Positions 1 through 6,038 of a DNA stretch of 9,782 bases are shown here, piece after piece (the stretch's first letter is position 1; each line of letters starts with the position of its first letter). The notes under the pieces were generated by a model, which saw only the letters and a program-made list of their open reading frames with translations, did no database searches and was not told where the DNA came from. The stretch lies in the NCBI GenBank assembly GCA_031278315.1, contig JAITKS010000263.1, positions 1 to 9,782 on the forward strand, written 5' to 3'. Origin of the DNA: Planctomycetaceae bacterium. Its GTDB lineage: Bacteria; Planctomycetota; Planctomycetia; Pirellulales; Thermoguttaceae. The position numbers were made by a program, and so were the translations under genes.

Positions 1-83
1 AGGGCAGTTGAGTTTAAAACGAATACCGAAATTTAAAGTGTAATGAGTATATGTTACGATTCTTTTTAATTTATAGGTAACTT

Positions 84-209
84 CTAAAAACTAATATTAG
101 GAGGAACGCAGGCGTCTCGTCTGCAATTTTTTTGTACAAAAAACGCATAAAGATGCGGTCGAGACGACCGTGTTCCTTCTAACAATAAATTTTTACATTA
201 GGTTTTTAG
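84..209. repeat. Palindromic repeat family, copy 1, with nested inverted ends
   Basis: The core runs from GGAACGCAGGCGTCTCGTC (103 onward) to GAGACGACCGTGTTCC (ending 176), and the two arms are imperfect reverse complements. Outside the core a second inverted pair, CTAAAAAC at 84-91 and GTTTTTAG at 202-209, encloses the whole unit. The right arm also forms its own short hairpin, GCGGTCG-AGA-CGACCGT. There is no ORF inside. It is a small non-coding palindromic element, either MITE-like or REP/BIME-like. Confidence 0.7.
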
Positions 210-225
210 AAATTAACTTTATCAT

Positions 226-337
226 TTAAAAATCCTGTCAGTCCTGTAATATTGTAATCCTATCAAAAAACAGAACTAAAGATGCGGTCGAGACGGCCGC
301 GTTCCCGTGAACAATAAATTATTACACAGATATATTA
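226..337 (+). repeat. Palindromic repeat family, copy 2 (fullest single unit)
   Basis: The order of modules is AAAAATCCTGTCAGTCCTGT, then CAGAACTAAAGATGCGGTCG (271-290), AGACGGCCGCGTTCC, then AACAATAAATTATTACAC and AGATATATTAC. The same modules recur in the same order at 9570-9676 and, in either orientation, at 3981-4155. The hairpin is GCGGTCG-AGA-CGGCCGC. It has a T opposite G, so the fold survives as a G-U pair in RNA. Confidence 0.75.
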
Positions 338-338
338 C

Positions 339-440
339 CTAAAAACTAATTTTAAGAGAAACGCCGACGTCCCGCCTGCACTGATTTCGTACAAAAAATG
401 TTTAAATATGCGGTCGAAACAACTGCGTTTCCCTTAAATA
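339..440 (+). repeat. Palindromic repeat family, copy 3 (decayed)
   Basis: It aligns with copy 1 from CTAAAAACTAAT (339-350) through GTACAAAAAA to TGCGGTCGAAAC and GCGTTTCCC. Its arms have drifted (AAACAACTGC instead of GAGACGACCGC), which breaks the short hairpin. It directly abuts copy 2, making a tandem cluster at the left end of the window. This looks like an old copy. Confidence 0.6.
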
Positions 441-467
441 AATTTTATAAGAGATTTTTATAAAATT
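441..467 (-). terminator. Possible AT-rich terminator hairpin of the lipoprotein gene
   Basis: AATTTTATAA (441-450) and TTATAAAATT (458-467) are perfect 10-bp reverse complements with a 7-nt loop. They lie 25 bases past the stop of the minus-strand lipoprotein gene, and read on the minus strand the stem is followed by TTTATTT. The stem is all A/T, so its strength as a terminator is uncertain. Confidence 0.35.
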
Positions 468-491
468 CTCTCAATACATCAAAGTCATCAA

Positions 492-902
492 TCACAAATT
501 AAAGTCAAACGTTGCGGGTTTGCCCTTTTCACAAGTAATTGTTTCTGTCGATTGACTACCCCATTTCAAAGGTATGACATCTTTCTTCAATGGTACTTTG
601 TCACCGTTCGGCGTTGTATCGAATTGTCCGGGAACTTCTTCCGTTGCAGAAAATTTCACCGTGTAAGTTTGACCCGGAATCAGACCATTGACAACCGTCG
701 TCGTAAACTTACCATCCGTAATTTTTGCACCGGTCATCATCATTGGTACTGATCCCTCAACCGATGCAAATTCGACATTACCATCTTTAAGAGGTTGTCC
801 GTTGAGTGTCACTTCACCACTGACTGAAATTCGTCCTTGCGGATTGCTGTTCGTACAACCAACAAGACATATCAATAAAACGATAGGAACTAAATGTTTC
901 AT
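492..902 (-). CDS. Small exported lipoprotein, carboxypeptidase regulatory-like (transthyretin-like) fold
   Basis: This is a 136-residue protein. It begins with a short basic and hydrophobic signal (MKHLVPIVLLIC) and a clear lipobox LVGC with the acylated Cys at residue 16, so it is predicted to be anchored to a membrane. The mature part starts with ISVSGEVTLNGQPLKDGNVEF, the typical first strands of the carboxypeptidase-regulatory-like/transthyretin fold. A GLIPGQTYTVKF stretch follows, then a short beta-rich tail ending FDFNL. Many planctomycete genomes carry similar small lipoproteins next to DUF1559 genes. The role is unknown; a surface or envelope structural role is inference. It lies 155 bases downstream of a DUF1559 gene on the same strand and may share its transcript. 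No Shine-Dalgarno sequence is visible before the ATG at 902, but the lipobox fixes the start well. Confidence 0.85.
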   Translation of the reverse strand: MKHLVPIVLLICLVGCTNSNPQGRISVSGEVTLNGQPLKDGNVEFASVEGSVPMMMTGAKITDGKFTTTVVNGLIPGQTYTVKFSATEEVPGQFDTTPNGDKVPLKKDVIPLKWGSQSTETITCEKGKPATFDFNL

Positions 903-997
903 TTGAATTAAAATTTTAAGTTAATTGTCAATAAAGTTTTTTGCCTTCATCCGAAAATAAAAAACAGAATTGACAAATTTGTTGTTAATTTTGTTTA

Positions 998-1028
998 GCC
1001 GCCAATCTCAACACAATTCATCGGCGGC
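998..1028. other. Hairpin downstream of first DUF1559 gene
   Basis: GCCGCC (998-1003) pairs with GGCGGC (1023-1028) across a 19-nt loop, in the gap between the DUF1559 stop and the lipoprotein start. On the minus strand no T-run follows, so it is not a canonical terminator for the upstream gene. On the plus strand a T7 run does follow. A hairpin lies at the equivalent place after the second DUF1559 gene (2383-2411). Confidence 0.4.
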
Positions 1029-1057
1029 ACTATAATTTTTTTAGCAATATTATTTTG

Positions 1058-2146
1058 TTAAGGCAAATTGTAAGCTTCGCCGTCATTGCTGCCGCCGACT
1101 GCTGCCCAAACTATCGTGTCAATCGTGTTATTCACAAAACGTACCGAACCATCGCCAAGTCCGGCATTGACACCATTGGTATGCCAACTACGAGCGGCAT
1201 AACGCAATTTGTTATCGTCAAGTACCGCTAAAGGATGTTGCGGAAATTTCGTAATCGCCCAATGACTTCTGTCCGCAATCGTTGTATTCGGAGAAACACT
1301 TGTGTTGAAAAAACACGTCGAACCCCACCAAATACAACCTCGAGCGTCGCCTATTCCTGTTGACGTAGTTTCTCCGCGAACCGTTTCCGAAAATGCTACA
1401 GTATTTGAAGCTCCATCTTCTATGCTCGCAAAAGTTTGTGTTTTTGGATAAGCCCACGTTGCTGGTACAGTAATTACAGTGGCAGCACCGATATGACCTG
1501 AAGCCGAACCTGAAAAGAATGCACCATAACGAGATTCTGCCCCGCTACTGTCACAAATTGCATTTTCTTTACCCGGATTTCCGCCGTTATCTGAACGGTA
1601 AACGTATTCACGTCCCAAACATGCTACATAGTTATGTATAGTAATATTCTCTGTACCTTTGGTCTTCTCTCTCCCGTTATCTGAAGGGCAACGAAATAAG
1701 GCAATATTAGTGTTTCGCGTCAATGTGAGATTTGTACCTAAATCAACACGATTGCTGCCTACCCAAACGTATTGTTCGGCAACAGCCATTTGTTCCACAT
1801 ACGGCAGGATTCTTGGCAACCACGTTCCTCCCCAAAAATTGCGGAATCCCCACGGCAAAGCTTGATAAGTATCGTGATAGTTATGAACTGCCAACGACAC
1901 CTGCTTGACATGGCTGCTGCACTGCATTCGCCGCGCCGCTTCACGGGCTGCCTGAACAGCAGGCAATAAAAGAGCGATTAAAACACCAATAATCGCTATT
2001 ACCACCAAAAGCTCAACAAGCGTGAAACCAAATAAACTAATAGCTTTGGTAAAAATCACCTTGTTCATTTTAACATTTGCCTTAACATCAACATTGACGC
2101 TAATTTCGGCAACCGTCAAACTCGACAATAAATTTGTCTTTTTCAT
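1058..2146 (-). CDS. DUF1559 family type IV pilin-like (prepilin N-terminal motif) protein, copy A
   Basis: This is a 362-residue pseudopilin-like surface protein. The leader (residues 1-40, basic) ends in FG. The prepilin peptidase site is G40|F41, followed by FTLVELLVVIAIIG with the conserved Glu at position 5 of the mature protein, then a hydrophobic helix and LPAVQAAREAARRMQC. The C-terminal region (about 320-362) has WHTNGVNAGLGDGSVRF, the DUF1559 hallmark. The family is greatly expanded in Planctomycetota. Its function is not settled; export, processing and assembly like a minor pilin or pseudopilin is inferred from the motif. I chose the ATG at 2146 because GGAGG lies 8 bases upstream. 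The frame is open to an ATG at 2233 and another internal ATG exists at 2068. Its paralog lies directly upstream on the same strand (2437-3627), and the two share a near-identical 171-bp block. Confidence 0.92.
   Translation of the reverse strand: MKKTNLLSSLTVAEISVNVDVKANVKMNKVIFTKAISLFGFTLVELLVVIAIIGVLIALLLPAVQAAREAARRMQCSSHVKQVSLAVHNYHDTYQALPWGFRNFWGGTWLPRILPYVEQMAVAEQYVWVGSNRVDLGTNLTLTRNTNIALFRCPSDNGREKTKGTENITIHNYVACLGREYVYRSDNGGNPGKENAICDSSGAESRYGAFFSGSASGHIGAATVITVPATWAYPKTQTFASIEDGASNTVAFSETVRGETTSTGIGDARGCIWWGSTCFFNTSVSPNTTIADRSHWAITKFPQHPLAVLDDNKLRYAARSWHTNGVNAGLGDGSVRFVNNTIDTIVWAAVGGSNDGEAYNLP
1757..1927 (-). repeat. Near-identical block shared with 3157-3327
   Basis: This block differs from 3157-3327 at only two positions that I can see (GGCAGGATT/GGCAGAATT and TGGCTGC/TGGTTGC). 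Both flanks then diverge sharply. It covers the coding sequence just after the pilin-type helix (from MQCS through the WGFRNFWGGTWLPRILPYVEQ region). Confidence 0.85.
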
Positions 2147-2154
2147 CTTTTGAT

Positions 2155-2159
2155 CCTCC
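2155..2159 (-). promoter_or_regulatory. Ribosome binding site deciding the start of DUF1559 copy A
   Basis: Read on the minus strand, GGAGG is followed by ATCAAAAG (8 bases) and ATG at 2146. This is far better placed than anything before the upstream ATG codons in the same frame. Confidence 0.75.
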
Positions 2160-2382
2160 ATTTCAATTTTGTTAATGGAATCGATAAACATTATTAAAAT
2201 TATTGACATTGTCTCTTCTTGGACAAAAAACAATGCAATAAACGATAAACGATCTGTAATTTAAAATTTTTTTTGTCTATAAATTATTAGAAGTTTCTGT
2301 AAGTAAAAGTTGTCAATAAAATTTTTTGCTCTTACTGAGAAACAAAAAACGTAATTGATAAACTTGTTGTTAATTTTTTGTT

Positions 2383-2411
2383 CAGCCGTCAATTATGTTT
2401 TGTTACGGCTG
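2383..2411. other. Hairpin downstream of second DUF1559 gene
   Basis: CAGCCGT (2383-2389) pairs with ACGGCTG (2405-2411). It is the positional counterpart of the hairpin at 998-1028. The surrounding bases are clearly homologous (TTGTTAATTTT before it in both), yet the stem sequence differs while pairing is kept. No T-run follows on the minus strand. Confidence 0.4.
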
Positions 2412-2436
2412 CACAATTTTGAATAACATTATTTTG

Positions 2437-3627
2437 TCATGGCAAACTTAGAGATTCGCCGTCGTCGCTGCCGCCGACTGCTGCCCAAACTGCCGTGTTA
2501 ATCGTGTTACTCACAAAACGTACCGCGCCGTCGCCAAGTCCGGCATTGACACCATTGGTGTGCCAACTACGAGCAGCATAACGCATTTTGTAACCGTCAT
2601 ATCCTGACAATGGATGACGTTGCGTGTATTTCGTATTTGACCAATGATGTCTGTCCGCAATCGTTGTATTCGGAGGAACACTTGTATTGAAAAAACAACA
2701 CCCGCCCCACCAGATACAACCTCGAGCGTCGCCTATATTGGTAGAGGTAGTTGGACTTTCCCCGCGAATAGTTTCCGAAAATGCTACCGTATTTGAAGTT
2801 CCATCTTTTATGCCCGCAAAGGTTTGTTTTTTTGGATAAACCCAAGTTGTTGGTACCGCGGCTCCGTAACCCATAGCACCAGAAGCCGAACCTGAAAAGA
2901 ACGCACTATAAGGAGATTCTGCCTCGCTACTACTGCAAAGTGCATTTTCTTTACCCGGCTGTCCGCCGTTATCTGGACGGTAAACGTATTCACGTCCTAA
3001 ACATGCAACATAATTGTGGGTAGTAGCACCACCGTAATTTAGAGTGCTGCTTGGATCACGTACCTTTTTGCTTCCGCTGTCAGATGGGCAACGAAATGTG
3101 ACAATGTTGGTGTTTTGTGTTAATGTGAGATTCGTGCCCATATCAACGCGGTTATCGCCTACCCAAACGTATTGTTCGGCAACAGCCATTTGTTCCACAT
3201 ACGGCAGAATTCTTGGCAACCACGTTCCTCCCCAAAAATTGCGGAATCCCCACGGCAAAGCTTGATAAGTATCGTGATAGTTATGAACTGCCAACGACAC
3301 CTGCTTGACATGGTTGCTGCACTGCATGCGTCGAGCTGCTTCCCTCGCAGCTTGAACGGCAGGTAAAAGAAGAGCGATTAAAACACCAATAATCGCAATT
3401 ACTACAAGAAGTTCGACCAACGTAAAGCCGAATCGTGAAGAGCTAAAAAGAGTTGAGAATTTTGCCGGACAATGTCTGAAAAGTGAAAATTTTTCACTAT
3501 CCGTTCTTAATCTCTTGCTCCAGTTGCCCCCCCCCCCCCAGGCTGTGCAATTTTCCCATTTTAACATTTGACATTTTGCAAAGATATATGTCAAAATCAG
3601 GGCTGCACATTGAACGAAGTTTTTCAT
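2437..3627 (-). CDS. DUF1559 family type IV pilin-like protein, copy B, with poly-G tract in its leader
   Basis: This 396-residue paralog of the downstream gene is nearly the same in its pilin helix and C-terminus (GLGDGAVRF). Its leader is unusually long, 67 residues to the G67|F68 cleavage site, and has two parts. The first is a hydrophobic stretch (KNFVQCAALILTYIFA) that resembles an ordinary signal peptide. The second is a polar region with WGGGGNW encoded by a run of 13 G. I chose the ATG at 3627 because AAGGAG lies 7 bases upstream; an ATG two codons earlier would leave only one base of spacing. There is no in-frame ATG, GTG or TTG between the G tract and the pilin motif, so translation must cross the tract. 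The family belongs to planctomycete surface proteins of unsettled function. The tract may make expression switchable. Confidence 0.9.
   Translation of the reverse strand: MKNFVQCAALILTYIFAKCQMLKWENCTAWGGGGNWSKRLRTDSEKFSLFRHCPAKFSTLFSSSRFGFTLVELLVVIAIIGVLIALLLPAVQAAREAARRMQCSNHVKQVSLAVHNYHDTYQALPWGFRNFWGGTWLPRILPYVEQMAVAEQYVWVGDNRVDMGTNLTLTQNTNIVTFRCPSDSGSKKVRDPSSTLNYGGATTHNYVACLGREYVYRPDNGGQPGKENALCSSSEAESPYSAFFSGSASGAMGYGAAVPTTWVYPKKQTFAGIKDGTSNTVAFSETIRGESPTTSTNIGDARGCIWWGGCCFFNTSVPPNTTIADRHHWSNTKYTQRHPLSGYDGYKMRYAARSWHTNGVNAGLGDGAVRFVSNTINTAVWAAVGGSDDGESLSLP
3157..3327 (-). repeat. Near-identical block shared with 1757-1927
   Basis: This is the partner of the block in copy A. Immediately beyond it (3328 onward) both genes still encode AAREAARR, but almost every synonymous site differs. 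The identity therefore ends abruptly rather than fading. Confidence 0.85.
3527..3539 (-). repeat. Homopolymer of 13 G (minus strand) in the DUF1559 copy B leader
   Basis: There are thirteen consecutive C on the given strand, read as TGG GGG GGG GGG GGC (Trp-Gly4) on the minus strand. Twelve G would give a TAA stop after about six codons, and fourteen G would give a TAG about ten codons past the tract. Only 13 (or 10, 16) keeps the pilin frame open. Confidence 0.85.
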
Positions 3628-3634
3628 TTTCATG

Positions 3635-3640
3635 CTCCTT
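3635..3640 (-). promoter_or_regulatory. Ribosome binding site deciding the start of DUF1559 copy B
   Basis: AAGGAG on the minus strand lies 7 bases before the ATG at 3627. The same motif leaves only one base before the ATG at 3633, so 3627 is preferred. Confidence 0.7.
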
Positions 3641-3980
3641 ATTATAAGGTTTTCTGAAATCGTTGCGATTCGTTTGTCACCAAAACAAACAGTAAAAGTT
3701 AAATCGCAACAAAATAACTTTAATAAACGGTTCTCTATTGAATTTTCGGTTTGAGACGCCTGATTACCTAAATCGGACAACAGACTTTTACTCTCTCATA
3801 TTACCGAAATTCATAGCACAAGGCGGCTAGTTTATAACTTATATTGAAACTGTCAATAGGAATTTTCGTCTTTTCATAGAAAATTTTTCAATATATTTAA
3901 ATTTTTATCTATTTTTCACGGAGGGCTGTTACATTCGTTACAATTTTATAGGCAAATCGATTAACATTTATCATTGGCAG
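3641..3980. other. Intergenic stretch upstream of DUF1559 copy B, no gene seen
   Basis: This AT-rich DNA must hold the promoter of the minus-strand pilin-like genes, but no convincing -35/-10 pair is visible. The copy B frame stays open to 3780 with no second plausible start. I see no RNA gene or repeat here. Confidence 0.4.
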
Positions 3981-4084
3981 ATCAGCTGAATAATTTATTT
4001 TTTTCGGGAACGCAGTCGTCTCGACCGCATCTTTAGGAGTGTTTTTTTGACAGGATTACAGGATTTTTAAATAATAAATTAAAA
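3981..4084 (-). repeat. Palindromic repeat family, copy 4 (minus orientation)
   Basis: Read on the minus strand it carries AATTTATTATTTAAAAATCC, TCCTGTAATCCTGTC, CTAAAGATGCGGTCGAGACG, GCGTTCCCG and AATAAATTATT. This is the same module order as the copies at 226-337 and 9570-9676. Confidence 0.7.
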
Positions 4085-4123
4085 GAATCAAAACTAAAGA
4101 TGCGGTCGAGACGGCCGCGTTCC
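4007..4123. repeat. Inverted repeat with 30-base arms made by two head-to-head copies
   Basis: The arms at 4007-4036 and 4094-4123 are reverse complements with two mismatches in 30 bases. Both end in GGAACGC outward and CTTTAG/CTAAAG inward. The 57-base spacer holds only the TCCTGT module of copy 4 and AT-rich DNA, with no ORF. Confidence 0.75.
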
Positions 4124-4155
4124 TGATAACAATAAATTATTCCACTGATATATTA
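4090..4155 (+). repeat. Palindromic repeat family, copy 5 (plus orientation, lacks the TCCTGT module)
   Basis: AAAACTAAAGATGCGGTCGA (4090 onward), then CGGCCGCGTTCC, AACAATAAATTATTCCACTG and ATATATTAC follow in the family order. It starts six bases after copy 4 ends and points the opposite way. Confidence 0.7.
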
Positions 4156-4177
4156 CAAATTTTATATAAATATAAAA

Positions 4178-4210
4178 AACCTGCTATCAGTTTTTAGCTG
4201 ATAACAGGTT
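4178..4210 (-). terminator. Intrinsic terminator of the cysteine-rich protein gene
   Basis: AACCTGCTATCAG (4178-4190) and CTGATAACAGGTT (4198-4210) form a 13-bp stem with one mismatch and a 7-nt loop. Read on the minus strand the stem runs straight into a T-rich tail (GGTTTTTTATA). It lies about 120 bases past the minus-strand stop at 4330, with nothing between. Confidence 0.75.
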
Positions 4211-4329
4211 CTTATATTTCAGGCAAGTCAGCAATTCGCCTTGAGCAAAACCGGCACTCTTTTTTTTGACAAATTTAATCGCAGTATTCAATTATCATAG
4301 TAATTTGTTTTTTTATCAAAGTTGTTTAA

Positions 4330-5067
4330 CTATTTTGTAGGAGCGGCGGATTCTGTAATTGAACCGCAGGGGTCATCACAAGCTGGATCACATGGGTTAC
4401 AACCTGAATCGCATGTTGCTATTTTGAAACCGTCAAAGAATCTTTTTAAGCCTCGTCGCGGAAGGTCAACAATTCTACCAAGTCTTATTGGACGGAATCG
4501 GTCACATGTGTTATCACATGTACTATCGCATGGTGAGCAATCATCGGTTACTTCGCCGCAGGTTTCACCGCATGGGTCAACGCAACCGTCGTTGCATCTT
4601 CCGGCAAGACTGATACGTTTAATGAATCTACGTAGTGAAAAAGGACGAAATTCTATACAACTATCACTGTTGCAATCTGTTTCTATAGTTTCTCCGCATG
4701 GGTCGCAATCAGCAGCTTCATCGCACGGGTTACATGCTGCCTTAATAGAAAAGAAGCTTCTCAGCCGCTTTCCGAATGTGAATCTATGACCATTGCATAG
4801 GTCTCCACAATCTGCTTCTCCACATGGATCTGTTGCTGCTTCATCACACGGGGAGCAAGCAACAACTCCTTCCGTGCCGCAATCGGCAACTTGATCGCAT
4901 GGTGTAAAATTCTTCACAAGTTTTTTAAGACCGGCAAAAAGGTCACAAGACTTGTGAGTGTCGCCGCACGCATCGATGGCTTCGCACGGATCGCAATCAT
5001 TTGCATAAATCCGAACGCCCATCAGAAGGGTGACGACCAGCGTTGCCATCATAATTCTGAATTTCAT
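4330..5067 (-). CDS. Secreted cysteine-rich modular protein, unrecognised family
   Basis: This 245-residue protein belongs to no family I recognise. Residues 1-22 (MKFRIMMATLVVTLLMGVRIYA) form a Sec-type signal peptide, with cleavage likely after YA. The mature part holds about 30 Cys in about 223 residues, mostly in CDPC, CSPC, CNPC and DPCGE motifs. Four modules of about 45-50 residues can be seen. Each pairs a basic amphipathic stretch (LKKLVKNF, GKRLRSFF, LRRFIKRI, LKRFFDGF) with an acidic Cys-rich stretch. The even layout suggests an extracellular protein held by disulfides, or metal binding; both are inferences. Planctomycete envelopes are described as rich in cystine and protein, which would fit a wall or matrix role. 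I chose the ATG at 5067 because GAGGAG lies 10 bases upstream and the signal peptide begins there. It appears to be a single-gene unit with its own terminator. Confidence 0.8.
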   Translation of the reverse strand: MKFRIMMATLVVTLLMGVRIYANDCDPCEAIDACGDTHKSCDLFAGLKKLVKNFTPCDQVADCGTEGVVACSPCDEAATDPCGEADCGDLCNGHRFTFGKRLRSFFSIKAACNPCDEAADCDPCGETIETDCNSDSCIEFRPFSLRRFIKRISLAGRCNDGCVDPCGETCGEVTDDCSPCDSTCDNTCDRFRPIRLGRIVDLPRRGLKRFFDGFKIATCDSGCNPCDPACDDPCGSITESAAPTK

Positions 5068-5077
5068 TAGATAAACT

Positions 5078-5083
5078 CTCCTC
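5078..5083 (-). promoter_or_regulatory. Ribosome binding site deciding the start of the cysteine-rich gene
   Basis: GAGGAG on the minus strand lies 10 bases before the ATG at 5067. It excludes the ATG codons further upstream at 5085 and 5139. Confidence 0.65.
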
Positions 5084-5159
5084 ATTGTGGTTTGTCCGCC
5101 AAGAAAGTTATTTGCACACGTAAAACAAATATAACGCATGAAATATTAACTTTCGTTGT

Positions 5160-5336
5160 GTGGACTACTGGTTTACTCATGTCAGTCCCGATGGGTCGCC
5201 ATTCGACCCAGTTTCAATCAATCGGCTGCTGACTAAATCCCTGAACGTGCCCCCCGACACGCCTTGTGTGTTTTCAGGGTCAATCCTAATATCGACTTTG
5301 TAAACCGCTCTCTTGAGTTTGCTAATAGCTTTTTTA
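5160..5336 (+). ncRNA. Candidate structured RNA, family unknown
   Basis: This GC-rich island in AT-rich intergenic DNA has nested complementarity. P1 is GGTTTAC (5170-5176) with GTAAACC (5300-5306). P2 is GTCAG (5181-5185) with CTGAC (5229-5233), continuing as CCGA (5188-5191) with TCGG (5222-5225). It is capped by TGGGTCG-CCATT-CGACCCA (5192-5210). P3 is CCCTGAA (5239-5245) with TTCAGGG (5273-5279), with CGTG/CACG inside. Together they make a three-way junction. A T6 run at 5330-5335 favours the plus strand. On the minus strand the element would instead sit in the leader of the cysteine-rich gene, about 100 bases before its start. I do not see signatures of tRNA, tmRNA, SRP RNA, RNase P or common riboswitches. 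Confidence 0.5.
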
Positions 5337-5340
5337 TAAA

Positions 5341-6026
5341 TGGTCTAAAGTAACGATAAAACAAAAGAGATAAATTAAGCAAAAAATAATGCCCCTTTTT
5401 AACCGCTTTTTTAAATATATTAAAGTTAATATTTGCACAAATTACCTAGTTCATCAATAAATGTCGCCAAAAATTTCTTCTAATTTCAAAAAAATTTATT
5501 TTCTTTTTTTTCAAAACAATTGCTAATAGACAAAATTTCGATACAATCCACACCGCACAATTTGAAAAACAGTGTGAATGCTGAAAATGACAGCCGTATA
5601 AAAATCAATACAATCGGATAAATCGATAAAGTCGAAAATACCAAAAAAGCAAACTATCAAAATTACGTATATATTGTTCCGCTGCATTTCACTGAAAATT
5701 ATGATTTCTTTTTGCGCACAACAAATATAGATCAACCACAACTTAAATTAGACAAGACTTGTTACCAATAAACTATTGCACGAATAAACCAGCACGAAAG
5801 AAAAAAATTTAATTAAACATTCCACAACAGATTATTCTTGTCAATTCTTGTTTTTAATGGCGGTGGTGTTCTGTTTAGAATTTTTTGTCAACGCTTGTAT
5901 AAGAATTGTTGATTTCTATTCGCTGATTTACCGAAATCGGAAATAAGGTTTTTCCCAATTTACGAATTTCAAATTAGCGAATTCATCGTACAAGCAAAAA
6001 TTAGGAAAGTATAGTATTAAAAATTT
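5341..6026. other. Long AT-rich intergenic stretch before the FIST gene, no gene supported
   Basis: This stretch separates the minus-strand block from the plus-strand block. The only open frame of note (5523-5741, minus) is a 72-codon hydrophobic reading without a convincing ribosome binding site or family motif. TATAGT at 6010-6015 could be a -10 box for the FIST gene, but no -35 hexamer matches at the right spacing. Confidence 0.45.
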
Positions 6027-6038
6027 AAGGAGATTCTT

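Noticed and set aside
84..440. CRISPR array considered for the clustered repeats
   Set aside because: The copies are unevenly spaced, diverged and in mixed orientation across the window, with no uniform spacers and no cas genes.
926..931. TTGACA on the minus strand upstream of the lipoprotein gene
   Set aside because: The matching -10 position would abut the start codon and reads ATTCAA. The same TTGACA occurs in the duplicated region at about 2311 and is explained by the duplication.
3641..3646. Perfect TATAAT on the minus strand before DUF1559 copy B
   Set aside because: It touches the ribosome binding site, so a transcript starting from it would lack that site, and no -35 hexamer is found at 16-18 bases.
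4322..4789. 155-codon open frame on the plus strand opposite the cysteine-rich gene
   Set aside because: It is antisense to a gene with a signal peptide, ribosome binding site and terminator. Its Ser/His-rich reading simply mirrors the Cys/Asp/Pro repeats.
5523..5741. 72-codon hydrophobic open frame on the minus strand
   Set aside because: It has no ribosome binding site, no recognisable family and AT-driven composition (Ile, Phe, Tyr rich). It lies in AT-rich intergenic DNA where such frames arise by chance.
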